Below are positions 40,146 to 52,662 of a stretch of 64,000 bases of DNA, piece by piece. Each line of letters opens with the position of its first letter. Position 1 is the first letter of the stretch. Source of the DNA: Pseudorasbora parva. Taxonomy: Eukaryota; Chordata; Actinopteri; Cypriniformes; Gobionidae. A program made the position numbers and the translations under genes. The stretch is from NCBI RefSeq assembly GCF_024679245.1, contig NC_090191.1, positions 39,492,524-39,556,523 on the forward strand, read 5' to 3'. The notes beneath the pieces are model-generated. The model did not search any database and was not told the origin of the DNA. It saw only the letters and a list, made by a program, of their open reading frames with translations.

Positions 40146-40163
40146 AAAATTTATAAAAATTAA

Positions 40164-40567
40164 AGGAAGTGTATGTAAGATTGTGCAATCGCTTTCAAAT
40201 GACTGTAGAGCGGTGTATCTCCTCCCTCTGACTCGAGGTTGCCAGATAGTCTGCAGGATCAGCAGGAACGTTTGTAGATCTGCAGCTGTGGTAACTAGAG
40301 CAGATCTGGCAACCCAGATGCCCAAACACTACTGACTTTGTGATTGGTCGATAGGTGGAGGGCGGTGCTTCAGGCCAAACACAACATGTCAACATCATCA
40401 TCAGTTGAGGGCTGCAACAACAACTTTAAAATGACAATATCCTGGCCGGACTACTGTTGTCAGTGATAGAAGTATTTGAAATGAACATGATTTCTTAATG
40501 TCTAGTGACATACAGTATCAGGGCCATTTTAGGATTAATTGAAATACATTTCTTACATGCAGTTCCT
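40164..40567. mobile_element. TTAA-flanked DNA element
   Basis: TTAA stands at 40160-40163 and 40568-40571. Termini are AGGAAGTGTATGTAAGATTG and, complemented, AGGAACTGCATGTAAGAAAT. No coding capacity is visible. Confidence 0.7.
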
Positions 40568-40766
40568 TTAAGTGAGTTTAAGCTTAAAAGAAGAATATGT
40601 GGTAACAGTTTACTTAAAGCCCTTATGGATAATGCATCATAAAGGTATTCATAATGTACATTAATAAGCATTGTATCTTTTCATTAGTAATTGTAACCAA
40701 AGTTAAAATGCACTATAATATTTGCAGATTCTGAAATTGGTTGTTTTTTTATGCAACCCAATCACA

Positions 40767-41066
40767 TGTAAATGCATATAAATAGTATGAGTGTGCAATG
40801 TCGTGGAATGTATATGCCAAAGCTCATTTTGGCGTGCATATGATACGCTGTTTTTCGCGTGCATATCATACGCACTTTATGGTGAATATGTGACACGCTC
40901 TCTTGGGTAGGTTTAGGGTGGTGGGGTGGGGGGTTCGTATGAATAATACACCATAAAATGCGTATCATATGCACGCGAAAAACAGCGTGGCATAGACACG
41001 CCAAAATGAGTTTTGGCGTATACATTCCACGACATTGCACACTCGTACTATTTATACGCATTTTCA
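40767..41066. repeat. Large imperfect palindrome (foldback element)
   Basis: Arms of about 118 bp (40767-40885 and 40949-41066) are inverted copies, for example GTGCAATGTCGTGGAATGTA with its complement near 41025, separated by about 60 bp containing GGTGGGGTGGGG. The whole is inserted in a dispersed repeat that starts near 40600. Confidence 0.85.
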
Positions 41067-42240
41067 TGAGATTCGGCTGTTTTTATGTGTTTAATGCATC
41101 ATACTTTCTAAAGGTGTGTTCAATGAACAGATAAGTATTATAACCGAGGTTACGATTATTTATGAGACTATATAATGCATTATTAATTGCATAACAAGGC
41201 ATAATTACTGCATTAATAAAAACTTTAGTAATGTATTATACATAAAAGCTTTGAGTGAAGTGTTATGTGAAATGTCTGCTAGTGTGATAAGAAAGATAAA
41301 CTTAATTCAAAGGGAAAACAAGTTTTTTTCTGACCCCATTTGCAGATATTTTTTCTTGTTTCAAACAAATTCACTTAATGTCGGTGCAGAAAAGCTTCAG
41401 TGAGGTTCTATATAGAGCTCTAGTGTTCTGATAATCCTTAATCTAAGGAGAAATGTCTATGATTACAGAATACATATAAATCATGTTTAATGGATTATTT
41501 ACTTCTTCTTTTTTTGAGTGATAAAGTAAGTTTATGAGATGCGTATTCATAAAATTGAATCAAAACAAAATTAATTACAACAAAATCCATAAACTAATCC
41601 CATGATTAGAACCCCTAAAAGGTTCCATATAGAACCTTTAGTTCCGAGAGTGAATATTTTCACTGTGTCAAAAATGATCTGAATTGAGTCTGTTTTTATT
41701 TCTCCAAAGCACTTTAGGTAGAATCATCTGAGAGAAAGTTTAGAGAAACTCTACCGAGTCTGCAATTCTTGTTTCTATGAATATAAAACACAGTATGCAA
41801 CCATAAACACTGTCACATGACCGTACTACTTCATATTTAATTTGTGACTAAATTTGTCATTTAAAAAAAGAATGCATTTGATGTAAAATATTTTTAAGCA
41901 AAGAAAGTTTATATATAAATATAAAAATATATACATGCATGTGTGAGTATTGATGCATATATAATAATTATACACAGTACACGCACAAATTAATTAACAT
42001 GTTAATCAATAATTAATGTCGATTAATATGTCTGTGTACTGTGTATAATTGGCAGCACTTTTAACTTAAGCTATATATATATATATATAGCTTAAGTTTA
42101 AATATCAGAAAGATTTATATGGTATACATACAGCATACTGCAAAAATAGTATGAATAGTATGCTTTTCCAAACATGTAATTAGTGTAATGCACTATAAAA
42201 ATGAAATGCATAATGGCTGAAATTGGAATAGCCTGCTTGT
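41067..42240. other. AT-rich intergenic DNA
   Basis: No gene is seen. It contains a short palindrome (AAAAGGTTCCATATAGAACC near 41617) and a near-perfect palindrome at 42061-42100 whose arms AACTTAAGC and GCTTAAGTT enclose (TA)n. Confidence 0.5.
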
Positions 42241-42690
42241 GTTACTAGATATGAGAGAAATATGAGTAGTATGATACTCTGAATTCAGCCAATGTCTGAG
42301 ATTCAATCTCATTCATGTCAGGCACAGCCGCTCCTGTAACGTGTCAAATTTCACACAAACGCTTCTGGGCTTTCTGGCTCTTTTAAACCTGCCTGGTTTT
42401 TAAATGAACATATTTGCCCATAATGATGACCAGCAAAGACCCCATAAGAGCACTCAGAGGTCTGTAAATCAAGATGACGAGTCCGCCCCGTCTGTGAATG
42501 AGGCGGAGTGGGATCAAATCGATTGCTATACGTGTCAAGCCTGAGTAATATCTGCAGCGCTGGCACTTGCACTGAGATCTGATTAGCTGTATGGACGCAG
42601 GCAATTAAAAGCGGATGGCAGCGGCGGCAAACTCAGCATCACCATCACGCTTAAACGACTCCGACGAGACCAGATGAACAACACGAGATC
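42241..42690. other. Non-repetitive island, candidate conserved non-coding DNA
   Basis: Moderate GC, no repeat signature and no open frame with recognisable content. Stretches such as AAATGAACATATTTGCCCAT and CAATTAAAAGCGGATGGCAG look like unique sequence. Conservation is inferred, not seen. Confidence 0.35.
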
Positions 42691-43039
42691 CTTCACACAC
42701 ATGCAAACTGTTTAAAGTTTATTTGTGCATTAAATTACTGTTTTAATGTTGTTTTGTATTTGTGAGCTCACACAATGAGTTTAACTGCTGAGCTGAATGG
42801 TTATGCTGGACTACTAAACATCATATCAGACAGTAAACACAGCATCATTATTATTATTAATACATTTAAAATTACATTTATTCACTTAGCAGATGCTTTT
42901 ATCTAAAGTAATTTATGAATGAGGAATATAATAATACTTATTATTGTTGTTGTTATTTATTATTATTTGTCAAACTGTAAACAAGACATCTATAGCAGGA
43001 GGCTATATGATATATTATATGTATATATATATATAAATA

Positions 43040-43270
43040 CACCGATCAGGCATAACATTATGACTAAGTGGTGAAGTGAATAACACAGATTATCTCTTCA
43101 TCACGGCTCCTGTTAGTGGGTGGGATATATTAGGCAGCAAGTGACATTGCAAGATAACATTTTATCCTCAAAGTTGATGTGTTAGACGCAGGAAAAATTG
43201 TCAAGCATAAGGATTTGTGCCAGTTCAACAAGGGCCAAATAGTGATGGCTAGATGACTGGGTCAGAGCAC
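43040..43270 (+). mobile_element. Tc1-like transposon 5' fragment
   Basis: It begins CACCGATCAGGCATAACATT and runs through CCTGTTAGTGGGTGGGATAT into the start of a transposase relic. The translated pieces FNKGQIVMA and a Leu-Gly-Gln-Ser motif correspond to the N-terminal helix-turn-helix. The rest of the element is missing. Confidence 0.75.
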
Positions 43271-43349
43271 ACGTATTGTAAATGTACAGTGTTTGGCTAC
43301 TAAATGGTTATGCTGGTTGAATAAACCGGTTTAAACATGTCTGGAGCAG

Positions 43350-44030
43350 ACCTGAGCGGGTCGTTTCAGCAGAGTAACTCACCCTAATTAACCGTCCCAT
43401 AAATTCACAAAGACAAACCAACAAAATGCACCGAAATGACACGCAGAGGTTATGAGAAACCATAAAACACACAGTCTGGCCCTGACATCAGTGAGGGGAC
43501 AAAATGAGTGGGCGCTGTCGTGGCGGCGTGTTTACAGGCCCGATGATTTCTCTCCGGACCCGCCGGATAACTGATGTCTTCCATATGTCAGAGTCCCTCG
43601 GGCACAGATCTCATCAGACAGTAAACTCAGCGTTTCCGTTAGTGCATCTGATCTCAGACTCTACGATTCTTGCCCGTTTTATTCTCCCCACAGTCAAAAC
43701 CGTCCTCTTGAATCACAATGAGAGACGGACGAGGAAAAACAGGACGATGAAACGAGACAGAAAGAGGACACAACAGTCGATTCCTGCTCCAGACCCAATT
43801 CTGCGTCACTAGCTACGTTTACACGAACTTGGGGCTATAATGAAAACTCCTCGCCTGGAAAATAATGATCCGATCTTTAATAATCACCACCATAAAAATC
43901 TATGAATCTGAGCATCACACAGTCACGGCCCGCTGACTCGAATGTTCAGTTTTGAAAGACGAGGAATATCAAAGAGGCTGTGACTGTGTTCGAGCCATTT
44001 CACTGCTGAGTGCTTTAGAGATTTGAGGCC
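43350..44030. other. Non-repetitive island, candidate conserved non-coding DNA
   Basis: GC-richer than its surroundings, with no transposon termini. A 102-codon open frame (43504-43812, +) has no recognisable domain, and I do not call it a gene. Confidence 0.35.
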
Positions 44031-44120
44031 ACAAAGTTAGATTTTTTTAAATAAAATACATTACAATGTTTAGTTAAAACATGTGTTAGCTATATTATAT
44101 ATGTATTGCCATATTGGTGC

Positions 44121-44515
<395 letters not shown>

Positions 44516-44794
44516 ATTATATAATATATAATATAATGAGTTTATATATAAATATATATATTTATATATTTAGTTATTTGTAATGTATTAAATGTATTAA
44601 TGTTTAGGTAAAATATTAGTTAGCTAATATTACTGCATTGTATTGTTATATTGTACATTTATAAATATATAAATTATTATAAATGTTATTATAAAAAATA
44701 TATAAACATTATTTAAATCATTATTGACTTTTTTTCAAAACACATTATTCCACATTTATTACAAAATTAGATACATTTTATTACACCTCCCCTT

Positions 44795-44859
44795 TGAATG
44801 AATGAATGAATGAATGAATGAATGAATGAATGAATGAATGAATGAATGAATGAATGAAT
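44795..44859. repeat. (GAAT)n microsatellite, about 16 units
   Basis: A pure tetranucleotide run of 65 bp. Confidence 0.98.
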
Positions 44860-45460
44860 ATACATAAACACTGTGCACTGTTAGCGTTCATTGTCCTTGC
44901 CATGATGTCACATGAGAAATAATTCAGATGTGTCATTTGCTGCATCATGGGAAACAGAGATGAAGTGTCTCTAGAGGACGCCTGTGTGTCCTACAGCACA
45001 GCTTCAGTCTAGGACAGGACGATCCCTGATGAGTTAACAATGAAATATCTGTCTTTTAGAGCTGATTGACCCCTGTCAGTCATTTCCCGTCACACATGCA
45101 TCATGCAGGGTTTCTCTGCCCTTCATGCATGTACAGGCCCATTTGAGAGGCAATTAGGACAAACAGCGTCTCTGCTGTTGAACCGCTGTTCCTCACGACA
45201 CCAGAGCTGAGCACAGCAGGATTGTGGGTTTGTGAAGGATTGTACTGTACACACGGGTTTCAAATGGAAATGCACCGAAAGGCACAAACTAGCATGCTCT
45301 CTGGTGTAAGTGACACAAGCTAATTAAACCAATCACATCAAATCACCTGCTACAAACAAAAAATGTCACTATGCACATGCTTTCACAACCTTAAATCAGA
45401 GGAAAGATTACTATTAACGTTATCAGATGTCACCAGAAATGAATGTGATTGATAGCTTAA

Positions 45461-46795
45461 AGGGATAGTTGACTTTAAAATGAAAATTCTGTCATCCTTT
45501 GCTCACCCTCAATTTGTTTCAAACCTGTATGAATTTCTTTCTTCAGCTGAACACAAGGGAAGATATTTTGAAGAATGTCAGTAACCAAACAGTTAACTAG
45601 AGACATTGACTTCCATAGTATTTTTTTTCCTATGGAAGTCAATGGCTCCAGCACTGTAAAATCCAATTAGTAAACCTTACTTAAAATGCATGCAAACCGA
45701 TTGCCTTGAAAAAAACAAGTAAAGTGAAATAGGAATAGTATGTAGAACTAAGAGACTAGAGCTAGAGAGTACCAGTAACTTAAATCAAATTTGTATCGTA
45801 TACTTAATCATTTACTTTAGATGTACTTGTCTTAGTATAGACTACTCAGAATTACCATTTTAATCAACTAAATCATTTCAAGTAAAATACACTTTGTGAG
45901 TATTCCTAACTCATTTATGAAAGTTGTGCTAAGGTGATGTTTTCTGCATACAACTTGGAATTACTGAGTTTACTTTACTTCAAAGGCAATCCAGTTTACT
46001 TGTTAAAACCATGCAAACCGATTGCCTTAAAATTCTCAAGTAAGCTGAACTTAACACTCAATTAAGTAAGCTTAATTGCATCAAGTTTTTCTTACTTAAA
46101 CCATTCAAGTTGTGTTAACTTAATTCATCTGTTAGCTGAGGAAGTGTACTCCCAGAATGCACTGCAGCACGAATAAATTAATCACAGGGCAATTGTAACT
46201 CCGTTTTATTACTTTTGGCTTTATTTTACCATTTTATTTGCTGTCTTTTGTCAGTATAACCCCAATAATAACAGCAAATTAACTTGTAATGGTTTTATTT
46301 ATTAAGTGTAAAAACAAAGTATTTAGTTGTATTTTTAATAATATTCAAGGTTACTGGAAAATGAGTGAATGCAACTAAGAAGAATGATGACTGCAGAAGT
46401 GGAGGAAATGAGGGAACAGTCTATTTAGAATTGCCCCGCCTCAACCTTTGGCCCGCCCACTGTTTTTTTTTTTTTCCTTTGGCAAAATGGTACTCAAACC
46501 AGTCAAGTAATGTTTACTTGAGTTTTCTAAGTAACAAAGGCATAGCATGCAAATAGTTCAGATTACTAAATTGTTTTAAGTAAGTTCAACAAATTATTGG
46601 ACATTAAGTAAAGTTTACTAAAAAAAGTCTTAGTAAGAACAGCTGTTGGATTTTACAGTGAGTTAACTGTTTGGTTACTGACATTCTTCAAAATATCTTC
46701 CCTTGTGTTAAGCTGGAGAAAGTAATTCATACAGGTTTGAAACAACTTGAGGGTGAGCAAATGAAAAAAATTTCATTTTAAAGTGAACTATCCCT
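45461..46795. mobile_element. TTAA-flanked MITE split by a nested element
   Basis: TTAA is at 45457-45460 and 46796-46799. The ends are AGGGATAGTTGACTTTAAAA and its inverted counterpart AAAGTGAACTATCCCT. Subterminal arms (ATTTTGAAGAATGTCAGTAA and complement) pair across the insertion. The inserted part is 45652-46660, with inverted ends CACTGTAAAATCCAA and TTGGATTTTACAGTG; its interior repeats AAGTAAACTT-type motifs. Confidence 0.82.
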
Positions 46796-47164
46796 TTAAG
46801 GTACGTTAGTGTAGGAAAGACAAAATATCAGATATACCCCAAAAAACCAAGACATGCAGGTTGATCTATAATATGCACTCAACCATACAACTACATCAGA
46901 CATAAACAAATGTTTAATGAAGGAAGTGAATTTTCAGTTCGAGTGAAAACATTAACCGTCAGTTTTATAATGACTGTGTGTCAAGTGATCTGTTAAAGAC
47001 AGATGTGAATGTACACAAACACACACCTTAATTGCAGTTTTCAGTTATTTTGTCGGACGGTCACATCCTGTTTCTGCATCGTTTGGAGCTCAAACAGACG
47101 ACAGTTCCAGCGAACTGTTTACAGACAAACACTGAAAGGATCCGTCAGGAATGTAAGGAGTCCG

Positions 47165-47290
47165 TAAAGCAGGGATGGGCACTTCCAGTCCTGGAGGGCC
47201 ACTGTCCTGCATAGTTTAGCTCCAACCCTAATCAAACACACCTGAACCAGTTTATAAATGTCTTCAGGATTACTAGCAAAGACACAAGAT
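47165..47290. repeat. Common cyprinid dispersed repeat
   Basis: It contains CCAGTCCTGGAGGGCCACTG, TCCTGCATAGTTTAGCTCCA and ATCAAACACACCTGAACCAG, a combination I recognise from many fish loci. Transposon class not assigned. Confidence 0.6.
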
Positions 47291-47640
47291 GGCAAGCCTG
47301 CAACCATTAGCCAAAAAAGTGTCACGGCTAATGCTAACGCTGGTACTCAGAAAAGGAGACCAGAGGCTGTTCATTTTTAATGAATGTCAATGAAGAAGAG
47401 GCTTCATTACACTAAATAAACCACATGTGTGAGGAAAGAGCTTATCGTCTACCTGTCTACTAATCTTCAGTTTTTTTTATGCTAAACAAAATATTTGTTG
47501 GGAACGATATATGTAGATTTTACTATTATAAACAGGTTATTTTAAGAGAAGGCAGATAAGGGAATGTAATGACAGGTGTGATTTAATTACCGCATTAGTA
47601 GTATTTAATTTTAGCACTATAGTATTTAATAGAAATATTG

Positions 47641-48830
47641 AGTGATATTTTGAGAACGAATGTAAAGTTTCTTGGGGAAAAAAGTTAACATTTTGCAAAC
47701 TAATGTAAAGTTTCTTGGGGGAACGCAAACATTTTGAGAATAAACGTAACGTTTCTCGGAGAGCACAAACATTTTGAGAACGAACGTAAAGTTTCTCGGA
47801 GAGCGCAAACATTTTGAGAACGAACGTAAAGTTTCTCGGAGAGCGCAAACATTTTGAGAACAAACGTAAAGTTTCTCGGAGAGCGCAAACATTTTGAGAA
47901 CGAACGTAAAGTTTCTCGGAGAGCGCAAACATTTTGAGAACGAACGTAAAGTTTCTCGGAGAGCGCAAACATTTTGAGAACGAACGTAAAGTTTCTCGGA
48001 GAGCGCAAACATTTTGAGAACGAACGTAAAGTTTCTCGGAGAGTGCAAACATTTTGAGAACGAACGTAAAGTTTCTCGGAGAGCGCAAACATTTTGAGAA
48101 TAATCGTAAAGTTTCTCGGAGAGCGCAAACATTTTGAGAACGAACGTAAAGTTTCTCGGAGAGCGCAAACATTTTGAGAACGAACGTAAAGTTTCTCGGA
48201 GAGTGCAAACATTTTGAGAACGAACGTAAAGTTTCTCGGAGAGCGCAAACATTTTGAGAACGAACGTAAAGTTTCTCGGAGAGCGCAAACATTTTGAGAA
48301 CGAACGTAAAGTTTCTCGGAGAGTGCAAACATTTTGAGAACGAACGTAAAGTTTCTCGGAGAGCGCAAACATTTTGAGAATAATCGTAAAGTTTCTCGGA
48401 GAGCGCAAACATTTTGAGAACGAACGTAAAGTTTCTCGGAGAGCGCAAACATTTTGAGAATAAACGTAAAGTTTCTCGGAGAGCGCAAACATTTTGAGAA
48501 CGAACGTAAAGTTTCTCGGAGAGCGCAAACATTTTGAGAATAAACGTAAAGTTTCTCGGAGAGTGCAAACATTTTGAGAACGAACGTAAAGTTTCTCGGA
48601 GAGCGCAAACATTTTGAGAACAAACAAAGTTTCTCGGAGAGCGCAAACATTTTGTGAAGGAATGTAAAGTTTCTAAGGGAACAAACATTTTGCAGACAAA
48701 TGTATAGTTTCTTGGGGGAAAGCAAGCATTTAAAAACAAACGTAAAGTTTCTCAAGAGAATGCAAAAAATGTTGCAAAAGAACAACGTTTCTCGGGAAAA
48801 CGCAAATATTTTGCTAACGAAGCATTGACC
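47641..48830. repeat. 40-bp tandem minisatellite, about 29 units
   Basis: The core array 47761-48640 holds 22 units of exactly 40 bp with the pattern GAGCGCAAACATTTTGAGAA then CGAACGTAAAGTTTCTCGGA. Variant bases are few: GAGTGC at 48041, 48201, 48321 and 48561; TAATCG at 48081 and 48361; TAAACG and CAAACG elsewhere. About three decayed units lie on the left and four on the right. Since 40 is not a multiple of 3 and the minus-strand unit has no stop in any frame, three overlapping open frames of 333-400 codons result. I regard them as by-products, not genes. Confidence 0.97.
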
Positions 48831-49369
48831 TATTTTTCTTTTTTCAGTCAGCATGTCCCTTTAGGGGCTCTGTAGTCTGGTCAAACAGCATGAAGGTTGC
48901 TTTATAGCTCATCAGACTGAAATTAGCAGGAACTCACAGTTCAGTGAAGCAGTAGATGGGAAACCAATACTCTGATATATGCATTTATAAAATACACATG
49001 TACATATATTAAAATACATGTTGTCCTTGTGACAATTAAATTATTTAGCTGTATTTATTACCATGTAAAAATGATTTACTCATTAGGCACATATACTTTC
49101 ATATAATATTTTATTAAACGTATATTATCTACTACTATATCTAATTTTTATTATTATACTACAATTATTATAAGCAATATATCAGTGAGATTTGTGATCT
49201 TTAAAATAACAATATCTAGTTTTCCATCGTATATTTTTAGTTCAAAGGGATATTTGAGACTTTGAGCCAAGGTTTTTTGAGAAAATCTTTAAAATAAGTG
49301 GAAAAAATATGGCAACATGTCTGATTTTGTGTGCCGACAAAGTACACAAGTGTGCACCAGTGTGTTTGT

Positions 49370-50060
49370 GTGTGAAACAGACGTGCAGCGGCGTGTGCCG
49401 TTATTAGAGTCGGTCATTCTAATTAAAACAGTCCAGCGCTGGAGCGACACCAGCAGAGACTCAGAGGACACACACACACACACACACACTGCTGGATGAA
49501 TACTAATGACCCACAGCGGCTCTTACACGCCACTGATCCAGGGTCAAATCCTGCATGAGAACACCTCATTACAGTCATTATTACAGCTTCAGAGGAACTG
49601 ATCCCAGAACACGAGTCCAGCAGGTCATTATTCAGTCCAAGCGGAGCTCTTCTTTGTGATTTGATATAGCTTCTTCTTTATGCGGCTGTCCTTTATGGGC
49701 AATAATTAGATTCTGAAGCCCCACCAGGAATTATAATCTCTCTCATCTCTTCTACCCTCTCTCGCCTTCACTACATTTCAATCTGAGGGATCTTTATCAT
49801 GCACACACATCTTTAATATGCAACATAGGCTTGTAATTTATGACAAATTCCCTGAAAACACTAGAAGGAGAGAGAAAATCGTCTCTGAGATCCTCTAAAA
49901 CTCACACGCACAAGCGCAGCAGCGCGTCAGAGGCCCTTCAGAATGAAACACAGCAGCAGAACACGTATTAAACTCTCCACTCTGCAATCAGATAGCCACT
50001 TAACCACAGGTTCAGGCCCAATTAAGTAATTAATCCACTCTGTGTTGTCATGAAGGGCAT
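49370..50060. other. Non-repetitive island, candidate conserved non-coding DNA
   Basis: Unique-looking sequence rich in homeodomain-like cores (TAATTA, ATTAAT), for example GGGCAATAATTAGATTCTGA. No coding signal is seen. Confidence 0.4.
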
Positions 50061-50260
50061 TAATGACTGTGAACTTCCTCCATTCCCACTGGACCATTAA
50101 CGCAGGCTATTTATTGCCACCCCCCCCACCCCCACCCCATACACACACGAGTGAATCACACACACAAGCTCAAGTTCAGTCCTCATGCCTCAAACCATTT
50201 GTAAGCAACATGATGCGCAAGAACACTCACTTTATAGTGCATAAATGTAAAAGATTTAAC

Positions 50261-50494
50261 TACACTCTAAAAAAGGCTGGGTTGTTTTAACCCAATGTTG
50301 GGTCAAATATGGACTAACCCAGCAATTTCCTTTACACACCCTTTACTGACTGCAGCGATTGGGTTGTTTTAATCCTGCGGTTGGGTTAAATATTTGCTTA
50401 AAACAACCCAATCGCTGGGTTAAACAAGCCAACTGTTTAGTCCATATTTGACCCAACATTGGGTTGTTTTTTACTAAGAATGTTTTAGAGTGTA
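50261..50494. mobile_element. Foldback MITE with TACACTCTAAAA ends
   Basis: Ends are TACACTCTAAAAAAGG and TTTTAGAGTGTA. Internal arms with GGGTTGTTTTAACCCAATG and its complement pair across a central segment that includes a 22-bp stretch also found at 51614-51635. Confidence 0.8.
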
Positions 50495-50755
50495 TGCATA
50501 ACATGTCGCACGTCAAACGCTGTGTTTTTCAAAGCAATTCAAACAATTGATAACACAATTAATAACAAATATTATTATATATAATATTTACATTATAATT
50601 AAAAATTAATTTAAAACACACATACATAATATTATTGATTTATTATTGATATAATGAAATATAATAATATAAAATAATAAACATATATTACAATTGATAT
50701 TATTGGACATAATTGTTATTATATTATTTAATTAAAATCAGTCGGTGTCACTTAC

Positions 50756-50804
50756 AGCATCATATCTGAGCTGAGTCTGTGTCTGGCTCTCACTGGAACT
50801 GCAC
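50756..50804 (-). other. Possible orphan 49-bp coding exon (minus strand)
   Basis: On the minus strand an acceptor TGTTTTTGTGACAG precedes 50804 and a consensus donor GTAAGT follows 50756. With one leading base, the 16 complete codons read CSSSESQTQTQLRYDA with no stop; one other frame is also open. No neighbouring exon of the same gene is recognised, so it would belong to a gene whose other exons lie outside or far away. It may equally be chance. Confidence 0.3.
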
Positions 50805-50990
50805 CTGTCACAAAAACATCAAGACACATTAAGATTTTCTTCTTAAAATTCTCATTTTGGTAATTTAATATGAGAAATATCCCCTGTGTCACCAAGAAGG
50901 GGAAAACCATCTAGATATCATAAACACACTGGAAGCTATCTGTGTTTGTCTCTCTGTATTCTGGCCCTGCGTCGTGCCCTTCCCTGCAGC

Positions 50991-50991
<1 letters not shown>

Positions 50992-51075
<84 letters not shown>
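50992..51075. repeat. (GT)n microsatellite, about 42 units
   Basis: A pure GT run in gene-poor DNA. Confidence 0.99.
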
Positions 51076-51076
<1 letters not shown>

Positions 51077-52088
51077 CATGACAGATGCTCGTGTGTGTCT
51101 GTAGGCCTGACTTAAAGCTCTGTCGCTCTGCATACGTTCACACTGCACCATCACTAGAGGAGCTGGCGCTTCAAACCCTGACACAAACGTCCTTCCTCAC
51201 AACCCTCCCAAACCCATCCTCTGTGCTTTACGACTAAAAGACATCCGATCTGCCATCTCAGCCATCAGCTTCTTTCAAGTTTAACCTTGAATCCAATCAG
51301 TTCATACAGTCAAATAAACCAAACTGTTAAGAGATCCGCTGTTCTGGAGCAAGCTTCATGTCATATGGTTCTTCACTGAACAAGAAGCTTTATAAAGTGA
51401 AGGCTGGATTTCCTCTATCCCTCTTTAAAAGATCTCGTCTTAGAGGTTTGTCTGTATCAGTTTCAATGGATCTATACCGCATCTGTGCTCAAGACAAAGG
51501 AAGAGTCTCTCCACATTTCAAAGCCACTCGAGTGAGAGCAGAACCCCATTAGGAAGTTCATTTGGTCTCTATATGGAGGACAAGCATTTGTTCTGTCCTG
51601 ACTTCAGGTTATATTACACACCCTTTACTGACTGCTGAGACTCTAGACCTGTGGGAACCAGCGATCCACCGCCTCGCTGTTTAGCCAACACACACATAAA
51701 CACCAGTCGTGCCACGAGATCTCGCAATATTACAATTTGATTTAAAAAAATCCTTGATTTCAATTTAACCGGAAGTGGCGCATTCCACATACGAGAATCC
51801 ATGAACTGCATTATTAGATTGTTTATTAAGGCTGCATGATATATTAAAGCATTAGAAAAATCCTAATATAGCATAGTGCCATCATATATAAACCTAAACT
51901 AACACAGGAGAATACATCAGTGTATTTCTAAATATGCAAACTGTTATTCACGCGCTTTTATAACTCTCGTTCTGAGTTTACATGTTCTTGTTCAGGACAT
52001 TACAGTGACTGTAGCATTTCTGTCTTAAAGAAGTGGCCAAATATTCAAGATTAAGTGGACACTTGATTGAAATGTATGGCCGATTTAA
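51076..52088. other. Intergenic DNA, no feature recognised
   Basis: Mostly unique-looking sequence without transposon termini or coding signal. The only notable item is the 22-bp stretch at 51614-51635 shared with 50332-50353. Confidence 0.4.
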
Positions 52089-52658
52089 AGGTCCTGTTCT
52101 TCGCGATTCCATCTTTTAAACTTTAGTTAGTGTGTAATGTTGCTGTTAGAGCATAAATAATACCTGTAAAATTATAAAGCTCAAAGTTGAATGCCAAGCG
52201 AGATATTTTATTTAACAGAAGTTCCCTTTAAAAGCCTACAGCGATCGGCCGGTTTGGACTACACCGCTGCACTTCCTGCTGTGATGACGTCACTAGAACC
52301 TCCGCCCACAAGAACACGCAAAATAGGGGGCGTGGTCTCGCTGCTCTCCCACGTGGAAAAGAGCGCGCATTCAGCGCTTGCATCTCCCCGTTATGGTAAG
52401 AGGCGGGACCTTTCCGGGCAAAGTGCGCTAAGCTGCTGTCCAATCACAACACGGGAAGCGCTGGCCCAATCAGAACTCGTTACGTGTTTCTGAAGGAGGG
52501 ACTTCATAGAACAAGGAAATCATCAGGCCGTTTTTAGGACAGAGGAAACAGCGTGCCAGTAAAAAATACTGTGCTTTTTACACGCGAAACATGAACTCAT
52601 GTTATATTGCACACTGTAAACATAATCAAAGCTTCGAAAACACGCGAAGAACGGGACC
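52089..52658. mobile_element. TTAA-flanked DNA element (AGGTCC ends)
   Basis: TTAA at 52085-52088 and 52659-52662. Left end AGGTCCTGTTCTTCGCG and, complemented, right end GGTCCCGTTCTTCGCG. Open frames inside have no recognisable domain. Confidence 0.8.
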
Positions 52659-52662
52659 TTAA

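Noticed and set aside
43504..43812. 102-codon ORF as a small gene
   Set aside because: No domain, no splice or promoter context, and Arg-rich composition consistent with chance reading of GC-richer DNA.
47641..48830. CRISPR array
   Set aside because: Units are contiguous with no variable spacers, and the DNA is vertebrate.
47537..48854. Three overlapping minus-strand open frames of 333-400 codons as a repetitive protein gene
   Set aside because: They arise from a stop-free 40-bp tandem unit read in three frames, with no splice signals, no domain, and decayed flanks; kept as a repeat.
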